A DNA stretch of 64,000 nucleotides, from NCBI GenBank assembly GCA_038373865.1, contig JAXGGA010002961.1, forward strand, positions 1 to 64,000, read 5' to 3'. Source of the DNA: Uloborus plumipes (lineage: Eukaryota; Arthropoda; Arachnida; Araneae; Uloboridae). Within the stretch, counting starts at the first letter, position 1; each line of letters opens with the position of its first letter. Positions 62,601 to 64,000 of the stretch are shown one piece after another. The translations under genes and the position numbers were made by a program. A model generated the notes under the pieces. The model was not told the origin of the DNA, did no database searches, and saw only the letters and a list, made by a program, of their open reading frames with translations.

Positions 62601-64000
62601 CCTTACAGCCATAAAGAGTCTTTTAAAAAATCTTTCATGCTAAATGCTGGGTTTTCAGATTTTTGGTTTTGCATATACAAGAACAGAACATAAACTGGTA
62701 GTCAAAGCAAAGTATTAATTTTAAAAAATAGTGTAGATGCATATCGTGCACACCTAAAAGAATACTCTCACAACTCAAAAAGTCAAATTTATGAATGCTC
62801 CCAAAGCCATAACTTATAAGTCAAAGAGAAATGTTTGTTTTGAAAGCATTATGAAAGCAAGTGATCCAAAATGTTCAAACCAATATACTATGGACTGCAC
62901 CCAGGGGTGATTGTGTTCCGGTATTTTACCGTATTTCCGGTATTTTCATGATTGATTGTGGTATTTGCATGTTCGAAAATACCCGAAATAAAATATTTTT
63001 AATTATGCTTTTGTCTTCCCACCTTTGGTATTTTTTTATTTTTTGAATTTTCAGTGAGTTAAATATTCACCGAACAAAAATGTTAAAATGCCATTCTATT
63101 TTTTTTTTTTTTTGACTAAAAACTATTTGAAACTATTCGAATGTATGAAATGTCTCTTGTTTGTTTATGAAAGGCAATTTATTATTAAATATGTATAATT
63201 ATAAAATTAGGTGTGCTTAAATAATAGGGGCCATGGATTTTTGAAAAAAGCACCCCCCCCCCCCCCCCCCACACACACACATTTTCTCTTCAAAACGTTC
63301 AGGTATTTTTTCATGAACTCACAATCACCACTGACTGCACCATAACTAATTGCTTTGCAGTATCAATTTCTATTCAATGTCTTAAAATTTTTCTGTTTTT
63401 TTAGTTGTGACAGTATTCTCTGAGGTATGGGATATGTGCACAATGTATAGCTTATGTCATTCAGTAAGAGTATACCTTTCATGCACAAAAAGAACTTTTC
63501 AAATAGGTGAAATATTTCTGATTCCCAGAACGTATAAGCATACAAAAACCGCTTTCTCTCTTTCCAATATTAGAAGATAGGGTGTATCATTACATAAAAT
63601 CACTTTGTTTCATTATATTTATTTTTTAAAGAATTCTTTTAAATGGTTTGTGTTTGAACTATATATGTTAAGAGGGGGGGGGGGGACTAGATAGTATTTT
63701 ACGTGCTATTTTTTTTTTTTATTATTTATAAACTCTGCTGTAGCTTGATTTGGCAGAAAATGTAATGCATTAATTTTATTCATAAATTTATAGGGAGTTT
63801 TTCAAAGTGTTGGTCCCTCTTTTGCTGTTCTATGGAGGAAAGACAAACTTGTGTGAACTTGCTCAGCTATTGGAGATGTCAGAGCAGGAAATTTTATATG
63901 AATGTTTTCCTGAAATACAAGCTCAAATTTTGTCAAGTTTATCTGTTAATCCAACTGACTCAAAGGCTGAAAATTGTAAAAGATTCTTGCATTCTGTTAT
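21509..64000 (+). CDS. ATM: ATM serine/threonine kinase orthologue, N-terminal part
   Basis: Twenty-four coding exons (listed separately) join in frame across all 23 junctions and encode about 1294 residues before the window ends inside exon 24. ATM is the PI3K-like kinase that senses double-strand breaks with the MRN complex and phosphorylates checkpoint and repair proteins; it is called tefu in flies. Landmarks matching human ATM in order are: the TAN region near the start (residues 1-75); HHPNGAVKEIEGAY (human HHPKGAKTQEKGAY); KKRRIEVSF (KRKKIELGW); LPWLQVISDFITKHP (VPWLQIATQLISKYP); an acidic segment at about 823-867; and CLEKECIFTVCK and EFPFLLLEIDSLKLFYREFF (human SFPFILLNYTNIEDFYR). 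All this is alpha-solenoid; FAT, kinase and FATC lie to the right. No in-frame stop was met. ATR or TOR are excluded by these motifs. Confidence 0.95.
22597..22749 (+). CDS. ATM: ATM exon 2, residues 27-77
   Basis: The acceptor ATTCAG leads to KQVDNLKTYL, ITWGKCF and SRIKDYIEQ, with donor CAG|GTAGTG. It aligns with human KEVEKFKRLI and NWDAVFRFLQKYIQKE, the TAN-motif region. 153 nt, phase 0 to 0. Confidence 0.93.
23024..23115. mobile_element. Possible single hAT-type terminus in ATM intron 2
   Basis: TAGGGATGGCACCGATATAG followed by repeats of ATTATCAATAATC resembles the terminus of a hAT family with GATA/ATCGG-rich subterminal repeats; a similar end is at 13560-13615. No opposite end was found, so this is a fragment at best. 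The rest of intron 2 (22750-24282) holds nothing I recognise. Confidence 0.35.
24283..24409 (+). CDS. ATM: ATM exon 3, residues 78-119
   Basis: The acceptor TATTTGCAG precedes ECERFKSRESSDSL, SAIVRNNLTKEKR and CFVKAMKS; the donor is A|GTAAGT in phase 1. It corresponds to the human KKMQEISSLVKYFIKCAN segment. Confidence 0.9.
24908..25072 (+). CDS. ATM: ATM exon 4, residues 120-174
   Basis: The acceptor TTTTTTAG is followed directly by GTAAACAA, and the split codon A+GT gives Ser. It encodes YDMAEPVLQHILAVM, then DYSNILLKYIL. SNILLKYIL matches human SNILLKDIL. Donor GATG|GTAAGT, phase 1. Confidence 0.93.
25150..25235. repeat. TA/TATA-rich microsatellite
   Basis: Imperfect (TA)n with ATATACATATATATG-type interruptions directly left of the foldback element. 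Further TA-rich tracts flank this repeat cluster at 25680-25730 and 26580-26670. Confidence 0.8.
25233..25682. repeat. Foldback element around a TA repeat, ATM intron 4
   Basis: Sequence at about 25233-25400 recurs inverted at about 25500-25680. The arms share CTGTCGTCCCCGCTTAAT, GGATAAAAGAATACC, TTATACGAATAAAA, AATGTTAAA and ATTTCTTGGAA. The centre holds a (TA)n run at 25408-25436. Repeated CGCTTAA motifs resemble pogo/Tigger MITE ends, so a MITE pair or a foldback derivative is likely. Confidence 0.75.
25732..26580 (+). mobile_element. pogo/Tigger-type element remnant, ATM intron 4
   Basis: The left end CAGTGAAGCACCATTTATACG pairs with the inverted right end CAGAGAAGCACCGTTTATATG. A TA follows the right end (26581-26582) and TA-rich sequence precedes the left. 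Subterminal CATTTATACGTTTTT motifs and a CGGTCCC motif occur at both ends. It contains the 3' part of a transposase-like frame (25955-26368). At about 850 bp it is too short to hold a full transposase, so it is deleted internally or at the 5' side. Confidence 0.75.
25955..26368 (+). pseudogene. C-terminal remnant of a pogo/Tigger transposase
   Basis: Open frame ending FQQALEVFNTMQDYLISSE, then KRALQPKITKYFERQSE and a stop. An acidic stretch (NEESSSEEEDN) followed by a leucine-rich helix and a final KIxxYF/DFF-like tail is typical of Tigger/CENP-B-type transposase C-termini. The DDE domain and N-terminal helix-turn-helix are missing. The start is arbitrary; the first 25 or so residues look out of frame. 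Confidence 0.65.
26580..26692. repeat. (TA)n / (GA)n compound microsatellite
   Basis: Runs of TATATA, then GTATATAGGTATGTATAT, then (TA)n and a clean GAGAGAGAGAGAGAGA tract. All reading frames here are artefacts (Tyr/Ile repeats). Confidence 0.9.
27165..27590 (+). repeat. tRNA-derived SINE, ATM intron 4
   Basis: The head has a pol III A-box, TGGTTTAGTGG (27185-27195), and a B-box-like GGTCAAACTCG (27230-27240) about 35 bp later, in a tRNA-like context (GGACGCTGGCCTCTCACGCC). The body then runs about 350 bp with no open frame. It includes a local duplication of GCCTCCATCTAGTTGGGAAA (27399-27455). The B-box departs from GGTTCRANYCC, so the copy is probably silent. It is a SINE rather than a tRNA gene because the acceptor-stem pairing is lost and the body is long. 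Confidence 0.7.
28158..28323 (+). CDS. ATM: ATM exon 5, residues 175-229
   Basis: The acceptor is TCCTAAATTAG at 28157, chosen because an earlier AG (28116) would bring an in-frame stop after exon 4. With the split codon G+AT it gives DAVWFYCKTIGSPPTGWEK, then LLQLLTIRF and KILQFFTEIFDAVK. It aligns with human QWLELFSVYFRLYLKPS and LDFFSKAIQCAR. Donor AA|GTAAGT. Confidence 0.9.
28637..28823. mobile_element. hAT-type MITE (family copy A), ATM intron 5
   Basis: Perfect 8-bp duplications GAAAAGGC lie at 28629-28636 and 28824-28831. The left end CAGGGCCGTCATTTAAA pairs with the inverted right end CAGGTCTGTCATTTAATGG. It is 187 bp with G-rich and C-rich blocks near the two ends. A second copy of the same family is at 46873-47043. 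Confidence 0.88.
29711..29873 (+). CDS. ATM: ATM exon 6, residues 230-284
   Basis: The acceptor TTTTCCATAG precedes HDRASWHHEYLLQCLLLVCK, then YRRRLCQLGESILLPIMQLW; the donor is CAG|GTATTG in phase 0. It matches human NHILAALTIFLKTL and [20 protein letters not shown]. Confidence 0.95.
30291..30472 (+). CDS. ATM: ATM exon 7, residues 285-344
   Basis: The acceptor CATTTTCAG leads to TLMLEFARFQLALHHPNGAV, then EGAYAHDWSVWKSHLLNFY and KNKYSS; the donor is AG|GTATTT. This is one of the clearest ATM signatures (human [37 protein letters not shown]). Confidence 0.97.
30473..31366. other. ATM intron 7, nothing recognised
   Basis: AT-rich intron of about 0.9 kb with no element termini and no extra exon. 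Confidence 0.6.
31367..31564 (+). CDS. ATM: ATM exon 8, residues 345-410
   Basis: The acceptor TTTTAATAG precedes KESILKPLFISVAVEVFAQV, then PLKKRRIEVSFSALIDAL; the donor CTG|GTGAGT splits the Trp codon of LPW. It matches human KENLIELMADICHQVF and CKRKKIELGWEVIKDHL. KKRR may act as a basic patch. Confidence 0.96.
32039..32146 (+). CDS. ATM: ATM exon 9, residues 411-446
   Basis: The acceptor AATTTCAG leads to LQVISDFITKHPDIVSNED, then LLDALVDIHVSCT; the donor is GA|GTAAGT. It matches human LQIATQLISKYPASLPNCE. 108 nt. Confidence 0.93.
32564..32948. repeat. Foldback element (hairpin), ATM intron 9
   Basis: The arms 32564-32736 and 32802-32948 are inverted copies. They share TAATGAAGTTAAAA, AAAGTACAAATAAAATGTTT, GTTAGAAAACTCTAGCAAAT and GTGCTAAAAGGTGATGGTTC. 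The left arm has an extra segment of about 27 bp (GGGGCTATTATAAATGAAGCCCC), itself a small hairpin. The loop is about 65 bp. No frame is inside. Confidence 0.85.
33219..33255 (-). mobile_element. Helitron-like 3' end fragment, ATM intron 9
   Basis: ACTAGCTGCCTTGCCCGGC on the plus strand resembles the reverse complement of the Helitron end at 5790-6030 (CTAG next to a GC-rich pairing segment). Similar fragments start at 44410 and 54463. Only the end is visible here, about 50 bp upstream of ATM exon 10. Confidence 0.4.
33301..33423 (+). CDS. ATM: ATM exon 10, residues 447-487
   Basis: The acceptor TCATTTCTAG precedes IETKIWLLNTFQSLVQAFG, then NWQRVWEIAV; the donor is AA|GTATGA. It fits the human CLTEVALCQDKR and KLWNKIWCITFR region. 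Phases match on both sides. Confidence 0.9.
33424..34625. other. ATM intron 10, nothing recognised
   Basis: AT-rich intron of about 1.2 kb. The frame at 33320-33646 runs from exon 10 into this intron and is not coding beyond 33423. A poly-A tract lies near 34548. Confidence 0.6.
34626..34738 (+). CDS. ATM: ATM exon 11, residues 488-525
   Basis: The acceptor TTTATAG precedes SVSLMHQCQDAGHKLLKTLL, then KLVIPKTEFYALYSA; the donor is CAG|GTAAGA in phase 1. It fits the human [23 protein letters not shown] region by length and pattern. Confidence 0.88.
35002..35307 (+). CDS. ATM: ATM exon 12, residues 526-627
   Basis: The acceptor TTCTTTTAG leads to SSNQVTASSLETLAVFLETY, then VHQVLEWLFSRKGDD and YMLENFAKVSALLCLQ; the donor is CAG|GTATAA in phase 1. 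The longest exon here (306 nt). VLEWLFSRK corresponds to human SIMKWLLFYQLE. It ends in an Asn/Ser-rich linker. Confidence 0.9.
35308..36552. other. ATM intron 12, nothing recognised
   Basis: AT-rich intron of about 1.2 kb without element termini. The minus frames at 35348-35614 and 36152-36334 are chance. Confidence 0.6.
36553..36761 (+). CDS. ATM: ATM exon 13, residues 628-697
   Basis: The acceptor TTTATTTAG precedes EPCDWVCVMEKELLQLTFNV, then STVFQPVWDTILQFF and EALINNIQ; the donor is CAG|GTAATT in phase 0. The family match is weaker in this divergent HEAT region. The frame, splice sites and lack of stops support it. Confidence 0.88.
36762..37543. other. ATM intron 13, low-complexity tracts only
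   Basis: It contains T-rich TTTATTTATTTATT at about 36840-36885, poly-A at 37000 and 37305, and ATAATAATAATAAT at 37170. No element or exon was seen. Confidence 0.6.
37544..37669 (+). CDS. ATM: ATM exon 14, residues 698-739
   Basis: The acceptor TTTATTTACAG leads to VSTPCTLIKYACLLFEMLQT, then GIIEQCNLKSNFF; the donor is ATG|GTATGT, phase 0. It fits the human [21 protein letters not shown] region. Confidence 0.9.
37736..39152. mobile_element. hAT-type non-autonomous element, ATM intron 14
   Basis: Perfect 8-bp duplications TTTTAGCC lie at 37728-37735 and 39153-39160. The ends CAGGGCTTCCCAAA are inverted copies, and GGTCCGC motifs (TGGTCCGCGGACCCC, GGGGTCCGC) recur just inside both. It is 1417 bp with no transposase frame and a G homopolymer at about 38944-38955. 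The CAGGGCTTCCCAAA terminus with GGTCCGCGGACC is the widespread hAT/Charlie style. Its left end lies 67 bp after the exon 14 donor. Confidence 0.92.
39785..39942. mobile_element. pogo/Tigger-type MITE, ATM intron 14
   Basis: The 158-bp element has ends CAGTCGAGTCTCGATAAGTC and inverted CAGTCAAGTCTCGATAACTC. A TA precedes the left end; CA follows the right, so one copy of the TA duplication has probably mutated. CGATAA-type ends with TA targets mark Tigger-derived MITEs. Confidence 0.85.
40015..40251 (+). CDS. ATM: ATM exon 15, residues 740-818
   Basis: The acceptor TTTAAATGTAG precedes KTLNAVGEMPNKLKIDLSEK, then MMLKDFICRITAVFKSKC and PENLFENILSF; the donor is GAA|GTAATG, phase 0. It sits between the matched exons 14 and 16 and keeps frame, in the divergent HEAT region. 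Confidence 0.88.
40252..41244. other. ATM intron 15, nothing recognised
   Basis: AT-rich intron of about 1 kb with a G homopolymer near 40952-40964 and a T run near 40668. No element or additional exon was seen. Confidence 0.6.
41245..41401 (+). CDS. ATM: ATM exon 16, residues 819-870 (acidic segment)
   Basis: The acceptor TATGTTTTAG precedes PSAVELNPTFENFDMEEDIS, then GFDEMDDECNKFETKLEDK; the donor is AAG|GTATCA in phase 1. The Asp/Glu-rich stretch corresponds to the acidic, probably flexible segment of human ATM (MEDDTNGNLMEVEDQSS). Confidence 0.9.
41569..41774 (+). CDS. ATM: ATM exon 17, residues 871-939
   Basis: The acceptor TTTTCTCTTAG leads to LPEKLQLQLQCLDFLAELSQ, then MVVKLFSRLPENDKVL; the donor is CTG|GTAAAT, phase 0. 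It matches human LSKQDLLFLDMLKFLCLCV and the following DIRRKLLMLID segment. Confidence 0.92.
41775..42685. other. ATM intron 17, nothing recognised
   Basis: AT-rich intron of about 0.9 kb with a G homopolymer at about 41877-41889. No element ends or exon were seen. Confidence 0.6.
42686..42765 (+). CDS. ATM: ATM exon 18, residues 940-965
   Basis: The acceptor TTCTTTTGCAG precedes VIKFLKCILLSSKLSDDYID, then KILCSL; the donor is AG|GTATAT. The short exon (80 nt) matches the human HMYLMLLKELPGEE segment in position, with phases 0 and 2. Confidence 0.88.
43358..44102. repeat. Element with a self-complementary head, ATM intron 18
   Basis: It starts with the near-palindrome ACTTCCTTTTACGTAGTAAAGGAAGT, so the head alone can fold. 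It ends with ACGCAAAAGGAAGT, inverted relative to the head. Next to the head is TTGTGATCGCGAAAAAAAAA, and inside is a (GTAT)n run (43587-43616). A frame at 43784-44017 (77 codons) lies in a part rich in GCGAT and GGCGAAAA phrases and is probably not a protein. The element ends about 85 bp before exon 19. It is similar in design to the elements at 60093-61431 and 21830. Confidence 0.6.
44188..44328 (+). CDS. ATM: ATM exon 19, residues 966-1012
   Basis: The acceptor TTTAAATGCAG precedes LLLNQFSQLQDVCQAVLEVF, then ERMFHLLSIL; the donor TG|GTGAGT splits a codon. It fits human LLKPLSNVC, QDVCKTILNHVLHVV and the following FLTVIGAFW. Confidence 0.93.
44410..44852 (-). mobile_element. Helitron-like fragment, ATM intron 19
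   Basis: CTAGCATATTACCCGCGCTGCCGGGTAAC resembles the reverse complement of a Helitron 3' end (GC-rich hairpin followed by CTAG). Rightwards it runs into GTGCCAAGTTTGATGAAAAT, a phrase common in arthropod dispersed repeats. The larger element at 44853 interrupts it. The far end was not found. Confidence 0.4.
44853..47378. mobile_element. 2.5-kb DNA element with subterminal GGCCGACTACTGG repeats
   Basis: About 26 bp of inverted ends are identical (AGGGTAAGTGCTCCAGTAGT...). The flanks are ATATACAT on the left and ATATCGAT on the right (6 of 8 match). Copies of a 15-bp motif, GTGGCCGACTACTGG or close variants, lie near both ends in both orientations: 44864, 45219, 45255, 45272, 45311 on the left and 47120, 47141, 47163, 47351 on the right. 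No intact transposase is visible. A weak helix-turn-helix-like fragment (GRLIVREISKARSVSRRTL) occurs in plus frame near 46740. A MITE (46873-47043) is nested inside. The superfamily is unassigned. Confidence 0.75.
46873..47043. mobile_element. hAT-type MITE (family copy B), nested
   Basis: CAGGCCCGTCATTTCACGG at the left pairs with inverted CCAGACCCGTCATTTGGGGG at the right. The interior matches copy A at 28637-28823 in order: a G run, AACACAATGCAATTT, CGGAAAA, CCACGCCCATTTATAT, TTGATTTCTCAAA-like, a G run, CAATTGACCCCCC. The flanking octamers are CATCGCTG and GTTCGTAG, so the duplication has decayed or one end is slightly off. It lies inside the element 44853-47378. Confidence 0.8.
47379..48416. 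other. ATM intron 19, middle part, nothing recognised
   Basis: AT-rich sequence with a G homopolymer at about 48024-48033. The minus frame at 47908-48120 shows no motif. Confidence 0.5.
48417..49381. mobile_element. hAT-type non-autonomous element, ATM intron 19
   Basis: The ends TAAGGGTGCGACATCGA and inverted TAAGGCTGCGACATTGA are flanked by CTCTGTAG (48409-48416) and CTCTATAG (49382-49389), a 7-of-8 match. Both ends carry several AACATCGATGTT-type palindromes within about 120 bp. There is no transposase frame; the 64-codon frame at 48926-49120 has no motif. Its right end is only 56 bp before ATM exon 20, leaving the polypyrimidine tract intact. Confidence 0.82.
49438..49513 (+). CDS. ATM: ATM exon 20, residues 1013-1038
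   Basis: The acceptor CATTTCCCAG leads to KKQLEAEGSNHTSLLIGKMM, then LQIVQ; the donor is CAA|GTAAGT, phase 0. It corresponds to human [20 protein letters not shown]. 76 nt. Confidence 0.9.
50055..51535. mobile_element. Possible composite G-run-flanked element, ATM intron 20
   Basis: The left part (50055-50210) has GTAGCCAAGGGGGG, then CTTGGCGAC, then a local inverted repeat TCTGTTGGTGCCAAAA / TTTGGCACCAACAGGA (about 50108-50204). The right part (about 51470-51535) has ATCGCCAAGGGGGGAG and TACCCAGGGGGGATAGGGGG. The inverted CTTGGCGA / TCGCCAAG pair suggests one element inside another, but exact ends and flanking duplications were not found. No reading frame is present between. Confidence 0.35.
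51748..51770. mobile_element. Solo Tc1-like terminal sequence
   Basis: TACACTGCTCAAAAAAATTA, preceded by TA, is a common Tc1-like left terminus. No partner was found on the right. The palindrome at 51816 may have landed in or replaced the interior. Confidence 0.4.
51816..53955. repeat. 2.14-kb near-perfect palindrome, ATM intron 20
   Basis: The arms 51816-52871 and 52907-53955 are inverted copies of each other (identity by eye about 90%), with a loop of about 35 bp. The outer ends are GGGTCATTCC and GGAATGACCC, flanked by TAAC on both sides (51812-51815 and 53956-53959). Each arm carries at least three tandem segments of about 170-200 bp built around CACTCCCCAAAAACGGCCTG, TGGAACAGGTAGTAA and GTCTTGTTATTC (starts near 52357, 52525 and 52723 in the left arm). 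Short frames in the arms are artefacts of the repeat. A foldback DNA element with a 4-bp target duplication is the best reading. Confidence 0.9.
53960..54658. other. ATM intron 20, with a Helitron-like end
   Basis: No exon is seen. At 54463 CTAGCTGATATACCCGGCGTGACGC resembles the reverse complement of a Helitron 3' end. The sequence that follows is interrupted by the Tc1/mariner element at 54659. Confidence 0.4.
54659..55876 (-). mobile_element. Apparently intact Tc1/mariner element (DD36E type)
   Basis: The 1218-bp element has perfectly identical 27-bp inverted ends (CACTGAAGTGACAAAAGTCA...). TA stands at 54657-54658 and 55877-55878. It carries one uninterrupted transposase gene on the minus strand. 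Length, simple short ends and the DD36E catalytic spacing match the Incomer (IC) group of Tc1/mariner as I know it. Identical ends and an open frame suggest recent insertion. It lies in ATM intron 20, in the opposite orientation to ATM. Confidence 0.93.
54690..55736 (-). CDS. Tc1/mariner transposase, DD36E, 348 aa
   Basis: Uncut frame from ATG 55736 to the stop at 54690. It binds the element's own terminal repeats and catalyses cut-and-paste transposition into TA. The N-terminal third has two helix-turn-helix segments (FERGMLVGARRMGHAISEIV and IPRSTVSRVCREYE; then LRQITVEI and SARTVRRNL) with an AT-hook-like RSGRPPAL linker. The catalytic triad is Asp in WSDESRF, Asp in MDDNAPCH and Glu in NPIEHLWD, with 36 residues between the last two by my count. 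The end PRRVVALRRAKGGPTRY is typical. Start choice: three Met codons in a row; any could serve. No stop or frameshift. Confidence 0.95.
   Translation of the reverse strand: MMMTARRELTDFERGMLVGARRMGHAISEIVREFNIPRSTVSRVCREYEISGITSHHGQRSGRPPALKDRDRRRLQRVVNSNRQATLRQITVEINVGRTMDVSARTVRRNLDFLGYSSRRPTRVPLLTERHRLQRLSWAREHIGWSLDEWKTVAWSDESRFQLVRADGRVRVWRRPHEAMDPNCQQGTVQAGGGSVMVWAVFSWHGLGPLVPLDRTLTGNAYVQLLGDHLQPFMDFMYPNNDGIFMDDNAPCHRATTVRNWFEENSGQFQRMIWPPRSPDMNPIEHLWDTIERSVRAQNPAPSMLSQLWTSIETAWLNIPAEDFQRLVESMPRRVVALRRAKGGPTRY
55879..56703. other. End of ATM intron 20, nothing recognised
   Basis: AT-rich sequence with a (TG)n-like GTGTGTGTGTGC at about 56447 and T-rich tracts. The frame 56442-56651 is low-complexity. 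I searched it for a further HEAT exon and found none. Confidence 0.5.
56704..56934 (+). CDS. ATM: ATM exon 21, residues 1039-1115
   Basis: The acceptor TGTTTTTTAG precedes LEPNVSWKKAENERTW, then VLYSLVMLLKSNFTSLRLYL, AKNINLHLSPEKIDSVF and VYDSFPQQ; the donor is CAG|GTATGC, phase 0. LEPNVSW continues exon 20 like human LEADPYSKW, and LRLYLAKNIN aligns with VRMLAAESIN. Confidence 0.93.
56935..57635. other. ATM intron 21, nothing recognised
   Basis: AT-rich intron of about 0.7 kb. No element termini or exons were seen. Confidence 0.6.
57636..57806 (+). CDS. ATM: ATM exon 22, residues 1116-1172
   Basis: The acceptor CAATTTCTAG leads to FNRLSIFLHYLCQVILRHP, then CLEKECIFTVCKLASIV and EVFFAK; the donor is AAG|GTAAAC, phase 0. 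CLEKECIFTVCK matches human ICEKQALFALCK. Confidence 0.95.
57907..58067 (+). CDS. ATM: ATM exon 23, residues 1173-1225
   Basis: The acceptor AATGCTTAG precedes VLKQVSSLLGYESCKEYVEP, then HLPYVILRWLEENYSL and FPFLLLEIDSLKLFY; the donor is AG|GTATAA. It is a near line-by-line match to human VLEKVSETFGY, HLDYLVLEWL and FPFILLNYTNIEDFYR. Confidence 0.97.
58068..59079. other. ATM intron 23, left part
   Basis: It holds poly-A and (AAAT)n tracts (58565-58612, 58790-58850) and T runs. Around 58905-58945 there is a GC-richer stretch with repeated GAGTC. No complete element or exon was recognised. Confidence 0.5.
59080..59960. repeat. Tandem array, unit about 147 bp, 6 copies
   Basis: The phrase GAACGGTTCAACGTTGAACG and variants starts units at about 59080, 59231, 59379, 59526, 59672 and 59819 (spacings 151, 148, 147, 146, 147). 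Each unit also has AAATTGTTCAAATCGGAAA, GAAGTATCCTTG, GATCTTTCGAACAAAAAAAA and TCACTCAAAAGTTATTAGG. It ends in (GACA/GACC)n at 59953-59983. A single-unit relative is at 2581-2925. Frames across it are repeat artefacts. Confidence 0.9.
60093..61431. repeat. Element with a self-complementary head and a 144-bp array
   Basis: The left end ACTTTCTTCTATATCTA is followed at once by its own near-complement (ATATATAGAAGAAAGT). The right end TAGATATAGAAGAAAGT (61415-61431) is the exact inverse of the left 17 bp. The sequence on both sides contains TTTAACTTGGCGATATTTTT and GGACTTGGC, consistent with insertion into the larger repeat of which 2581-2925 is an uninterrupted copy. It contains a (TGTC)n/(TG)n stretch (60218-60262) and the array at 60377-60951. 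Confidence 0.7.
60377..60960. repeat. Tandem array, unit 143-144 bp, 4 copies plus a partial
   Basis: Units begin at CTCCAAGGGGGGTGGAGCAA: 60377, 60521, 60665, 60808 and a partial at 60952. Each carries GTGTTCTGCGCGGG, TATATCTCAGGAAGTAACC, GGCGGAATCAAACGAAAATT and a GTAGACCCTA segment. Units are very similar, so the array is young or homogenised. Confidence 0.93.
61432..63793. other. ATM intron 23, right part
   Basis: After the repeat tail (to about 61570) I see a cluster of short hairpins at 61930-62115 (described as a finding). There are C homopolymers at 61737-61749 and 63252-63270, a G run at 63673-63684 and T runs. No exon or complete element was seen. Frames of 60-77 codons here are chance. 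Confidence 0.5.
63794..64000 (+). CDS. ATM: ATM exon 24, residues 1226-1294 (cut by window end)
   Basis: The acceptor AATTTATAG, with the split Arg codon AG+G, gives EFFKVLVPLLLFYGGKTNL, then QLLEMSEQEILYECFPEIQA and FLHSV up to the edge. It matches human SCYKVLIPHLVI, then QIQEDWKSLLTDCFPKILV. The open frame continues to base 64000. Confidence 0.95.

Overview
This is a window of an AT-rich, intron-rich, transposon-laden animal genome. There are no bacterial features: coding sequence occurs as short exons with GT..AG borders, separated by introns that are mostly transposable-element debris. The Tc1/mariner, pogo, hAT and Helitron content, a tRNA-type SINE, and repeat families with short self-complementary heads point to an arthropod, plausibly an arachnid. 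That placement is inference.

Two divergent genes explain the coding sequence. On the minus strand (19354 down to about 3257, probably continuing off the left edge) lies a PTB-domain adaptor most like LDLRAP1/ARH. Four exons were found. The exon or exons for the second half of the PTB domain were not found, and a stretch of about 1.4 kb of homopolymer-dominated, probably corrupt sequence (8080-9480) lies where they could be.

On the plus strand (21509 to the right edge) lies the N-terminal part of an ATM kinase orthologue. I assembled 24 coding exons; all 23 junctions keep frame and no internal stop was met. They give about 1294 residues of TAN motif and HEAT-repeat solenoid. The FAT, kinase and FATC regions lie beyond the window. 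The two start codons are about 2.15 kb apart, so the genes are head to head and may share a promoter region.

The introns hold most of the interest. There are six hAT-type non-autonomous elements with perfect 8-bp target-site duplications, and a seventh with 7 of 8. One of them is nested inside the 3' terminal hairpin of a Helitron. There is an apparently intact Tc1/mariner element whose transposase has DD36E spacing and whose 27-bp terminal repeats are identical, and an older Tc1-like element with a stop and a frameshift. Other items are a pogo/Tigger remnant, several foldback elements, a 2.14-kb near-perfect palindrome in ATM intron 20, and a 2.5-kb element with a repeated 15-bp motif near both ends. 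Two tandem arrays of about 147 and 144 bp lie in intron 23.

No rRNA, CRISPR array, true tRNA gene or prokaryote-style operon was seen. Coordinates of exons and element ends were read by eye from splice sites, frame and terminal repeats. Superfamily names rest on termini, target duplications and transposase motifs, not on database searches.
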